The translations under genes were made by a program, and so were the position numbers. From Pseudomonas sediminis (GTDB lineage Bacteria > Pseudomonadota > Gammaproteobacteria > Pseudomonadales > Pseudomonadaceae), in assembly GCF_002741105.1 (NCBI RefSeq), contig NZ_NIQU01000001.1, forward strand, positions 992,001 through 1,056,000: a stretch of 64,000 nt of DNA. Direction: 5' to 3'. Shown here piece by piece: positions 61,784 through 64,000 of the stretch. Position 1 is the first letter of the stretch; every line of letters begins with the position of its first letter. A model generated the notes under the pieces. It searched no databases. It was not told where the DNA came from and worked only from the letters and a program-made list of their open reading frames with translations.

Positions 61784-63484
61784 TTAACCCGAGTCGCCGC
61801 GCAATGCTGCCTGCCGGGATGGATGGCTGAGATCCGCGCCGGGCAAAAGGTCGCAGACGCGGTTGCGTCCGTCGCGTTTTGCCTGATAAAGCGCGGCGTC
61901 GGCAGCCTGCAGCAGCTCGTCGAGTGCCTGCCCCTGCTCAGGCCAATGGGCCAGGCCGGCTGACAGCGTCACATGCTGGTCACCACCACGGGTCGCGACA
62001 TCCTGAGCGGCCAGTTGCGTGCAGATGCTTTGCAGGCGTTCACTGGCCTCACGTGGATCGGCGCCCGGCAGGATCAGCAAAAACTCCTCGCCACCGATAC
62101 GAAACACCGCATCAGTGCTGCGCAGGTTATCCAGCAGGTGCTGGGCTACCGCCTTGAGTACGTCGTCGCCGACCAGGTGGCCGCATTCGTCGTTAAGGCG
62201 CTTGAAGTGATCGAGATCGATCAGGGCCAGCGCCAATGGCAGGTTCTCGCGCTGCACCCTGGCCAGTTCGCGTTCGAAGAACTCATCCAGGTAACGCCGG
62301 TTGTACAACCCCGTCAGCGGATCACACAGGGCCTGTTCGCGCAGTTGTTCGTGCAGGCTGGAGATGGTGCGCAGGCGCTCCTCGCTCAGCGCCAGCGCTT
62401 CGGCCAGCTTTAGCTCACTGAGGTGGCGCTGGGTCACGTCACGGATGTAGAGCATATGGCCGAGCAGGGTCGGGCCGTGCCGAGTGGCGCGCTGGATGGC
62501 GCGCACGCGCACCTCGTAGTAGCGCGCGGCACTGGTCAGCGTCAGCGGCAGATCCTGCTCGGGACCGTTGTGTTCTTGCAGCAACTGCTGCAGATCGGCG
62601 CCGAACACCGGCCATTGCGCCAACTCGGTGCCTTGCCATCCCGATTGCAGGCCTGCCAGTTTCAGCGCTGCCGGGTTGGCCTCGATCACACGTCCACGCG
62701 GGTCGATCACCAGCACCGGATCGAGCAAGGCTTCGAGCAGCAGATGGCGGGCCACCGGCAACAGGTCGAACAGGCGTACCCCGACGATCAGCCAGGAAAA
62801 AGCGATCAGGGTGAACGCGAAACTGAAGGGCGTCGGGTCGAAGCCGAACAGGGTCAAGCCGAACCCCACATAACCGACGTTGGCCACCCACGGCACCGCG
62901 GTGACCAGCACGAAGGCCAGATAGTGGCGGCGATGCAGCCCCTGGCTCAATGCTGCCGCACGTGTCACCACCCCCATGCAGAAGGCCATGAACAGATAGA
63001 CATAGACGGCCGTAGCGTAGAACAACGGACCATGCTCGTAGCGCACCGGCGCACCCAGGCTGGCGTCGACCGGCGCACTGCCTGCCCCGTAGAACAGACC
63101 ATGCCAGGGGTTACTCAGCGCCAGCCCCCAGACCAGCAGCGGTACCAGACTCAAGCCGAGGATGCTGCTACGTGCCAGAGGCGCGCGCATGCTATTGACG
63201 TATTGCCAGAGGAAGACGGCCCAGAAGGTGGGCGTGGAAATGATGCCGGGCCAGGCCATGCTGGCCCAGAACATCTTGCAGTCGGCGCTGAGGAAGGTCA
63301 TTTCCAGCGCTGCAGTAACCATCCACCAGAGGCTGGCCAGATGCAGCAGGATGAAACTCTCACGTCCGGGAAAGTCGCGCTGGCGGGTCACCCAGTGCGC
63401 CAGCAGGATCACGCCGAGGCACACCAGCAGCGTCACCAATACCGGTGCCGAGAAACTCCAGCCGGAAGCCATGCAGGCCTGCAT
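61784..63484 (-). CDS. Diguanylate cyclase with 7TM sensor and PAS domain
   Basis: 566-residue membrane protein. Seven hydrophobic segments (about 10-240) form a histidine-kinase-type N-terminal 7TM sensor. A PAS domain (about 246-355), a helix, and a GGDEF domain (385-550) follow. The active site GGEEF is at 464-468, and the inhibitory I-site RSTD at 455-458 is correctly placed five residues before it, so product inhibition is expected. The signal is unknown. GGAGG lies eight bases before ATG 63484. Confidence 0.92.
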   Translation of the reverse strand: MQACMASGWSFSAPVLVTLLVCLGVILLAHWVTRQRDFPGRESFILLHLASLWWMVTAALEMTFLSADCKMFWASMAWPGIISTPTFWAVFLWQYVNSMRAPLARSSILGLSLVPLLVWGLALSNPWHGLFYGAGSAPVDASLGAPVRYEHGPLFYATAVYVYLFMAFCMGVVTRAAALSQGLHRRHYLAFVLVTAVPWVANVGYVGFGLTLFGFDPTPFSFAFTLIAFSWLIVGVRLFDLLPVARHLLLEALLDPVLVIDPRGRVIEANPAALKLAGLQSGWQGTELAQWPVFGADLQQLLQEHNGPEQDLPLTLTSAARYYEVRVRAIQRATRHGPTLLGHMLYIRDVTQRHLSELKLAEALALSEERLRTISSLHEQLREQALCDPLTGLYNRRYLDEFFERELARVQRENLPLALALIDLDHFKRLNDECGHLVGDDVLKAVAQHLLDNLRSTDAVFRIGGEEFLLILPGADPREASERLQSICTQLAAQDVATRGGDQHVTLSAGLAHWPEQGQALDELLQAADAALYQAKRDGRNRVCDLLPGADLSHPSRQAALRGDSG

Positions 63485-63632
63485 CAGCGACGCCTCCGTA
63501 TTCCCGGCAAGGCAGCACTTGAATCACGTACACACGCGACACAAGACGACTGGGCGATGACGCGAATCGAAATACGCAAGGGCCTTCCTGACCTTCAATG
63601 CTGGATTGGCGCGGGGTGCCTAAGATACTGCA

Positions 63633-63656
63633 AAAGCCCTGCCGCAGCTGGGCTTT
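63633..63656 (-). terminator. Terminator of the DUF3999 gene
   Basis: AAAGCCC and GGGCTTT enclose a ten-base loop. On the minus strand a run of T follows. It lies just past the stop of the DUF3999 gene. Confidence 0.65.
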
Positions 63657-63671
63657 ATTGGTCCATGTCTC

Positions 63672-64000
63672 TCAGACGTCCGGCGGGCGGCGCAGCACAC
63701 TGGCGGCCATCGCGGCCAGCAACCCAACGCCCACTAACAGTACAGCCCAGAGTCCCCAACGCTGCCAGTCCTGGCCGGAGCCGGCTTGTGGCTCGAGCGC
63801 AGAGGCAAACGCCTCGGTCAACTCGGCACGGCCAAGGCCGACAAGTCGCTCCGGCTGATAACCAGGGATCAGGGTATGCAGTGGCAAGGCTGCCGACTGC
63901 GCGCTCGAGCTACCCAAAGCCAGCCGATAAGGCGGCTCGCCACGGGCGAGAAACACCAGTTGCGTGGCACGCAGCGCGACCTGCAAGCGTGGCGTATCCA
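63672..64000 (-). CDS. DUF3999 family membrane protein, 3' end
   Basis: C-terminal 108 residues of a protein whose start lies beyond the window. The visible part reads LVFLARGEPPYRLALGS, a motif of DUF3999 proteins, then a single transmembrane helix (WGLWAVLLVGVGLLAAMAASVL) and a short cytoplasmic RRPP tail. Such proteins are predicted to have a large periplasmic part; the role is unknown, though they often neighbour a membrane protein of DUF2339. Confidence 0.8.
   Translation of the reverse strand, partial: DTPRLQVALRATQLVFLARGEPPYRLALGSSSAQSAALPLHTLIPGYQPERLVGLGRAELTEAFASALEPQAGSGQDWQRWGLWAVLLVGVGLLAAMAASVLRRPPDV

Overview
The window is a GC-rich stretch of a Pseudomonas chromosome. It carries a class II (medium-chain-length) PHA cluster in the order phaC1-phaZ-phaC2-phaD, with phaF and phaI convergent, and a cyanate cluster with its own sigma-54 activator. 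It also has pilMNOPQ, gltBD, hslVU, ubiE-ubiJ-ubiB, hisI-hisE-tatABC and fbp. This combination fits the P. mendocina / P. oleovorans / P. pseudoalcaligenes group best. Nearly all of it is conserved core genome; I see no rRNA, tRNA, CRISPR, prophage or complete insertion sequence.

Layout: 0-7.8 kb holds the 3' end of mscK, selO, an SLC13-type permease, trxC, a thioesterase, a tandem Usp protein with a possible Anr box, an orphan ParA and a small lipoprotein. hemE (7.8-8.9 kb) is followed by the cyanate block, cynS-cynD-cynB-cynA divergent from cynF (8.9-14.7 kb). That block sits between hemE and gltD, which as I recall are adjacent in P. aeruginosa, so it looks like an insertion. gltD-gltB (14.7-20.6 kb) can assimilate the ammonium that cyanase releases. 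Next come a DamX-like SPOR protein, aroB, aroK and pilQPONM (20.8-29.1 kb), all on the minus strand, and divergent ponA. From 31.7 to 42.7 kb lie malic enzyme, an M48 lipoprotein protease, a secreted nuclease, rpmE, priA, argS, an FtsN-like SPOR protein and hslVU. The PHA cluster occupies 43.2-50.6 kb. Ubiquinone, histidine and Tat genes follow (50.7-56.6 kb), then small housekeeping and lipoprotein genes, fbp, a diguanylate cyclase and the 3' end of a DUF3999 gene.

The most informative structure is regulatory. The cynA-cynF gap has a sigma-54 architecture: three ACGA-N4-TCGT dyads, an IHF-like site, a good -24/-12 element toward cynA and a weaker one toward cynF that abuts the dyads. The hslV leader has a close sigma-32 match with a hairpin in its spacer, next to a 142-bp MITE-like element. 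The phaC1 and phaI leaders share a 6-8-6 inverted repeat that fits PhaD operators, and phaC1 also has a sigma-54 element. A dyad overlaps the predicted gltB -35. I did not find a clearly new multi-gene system. The cyn control region and the mobile-looking element beside a heat-shock promoter are the best leads.
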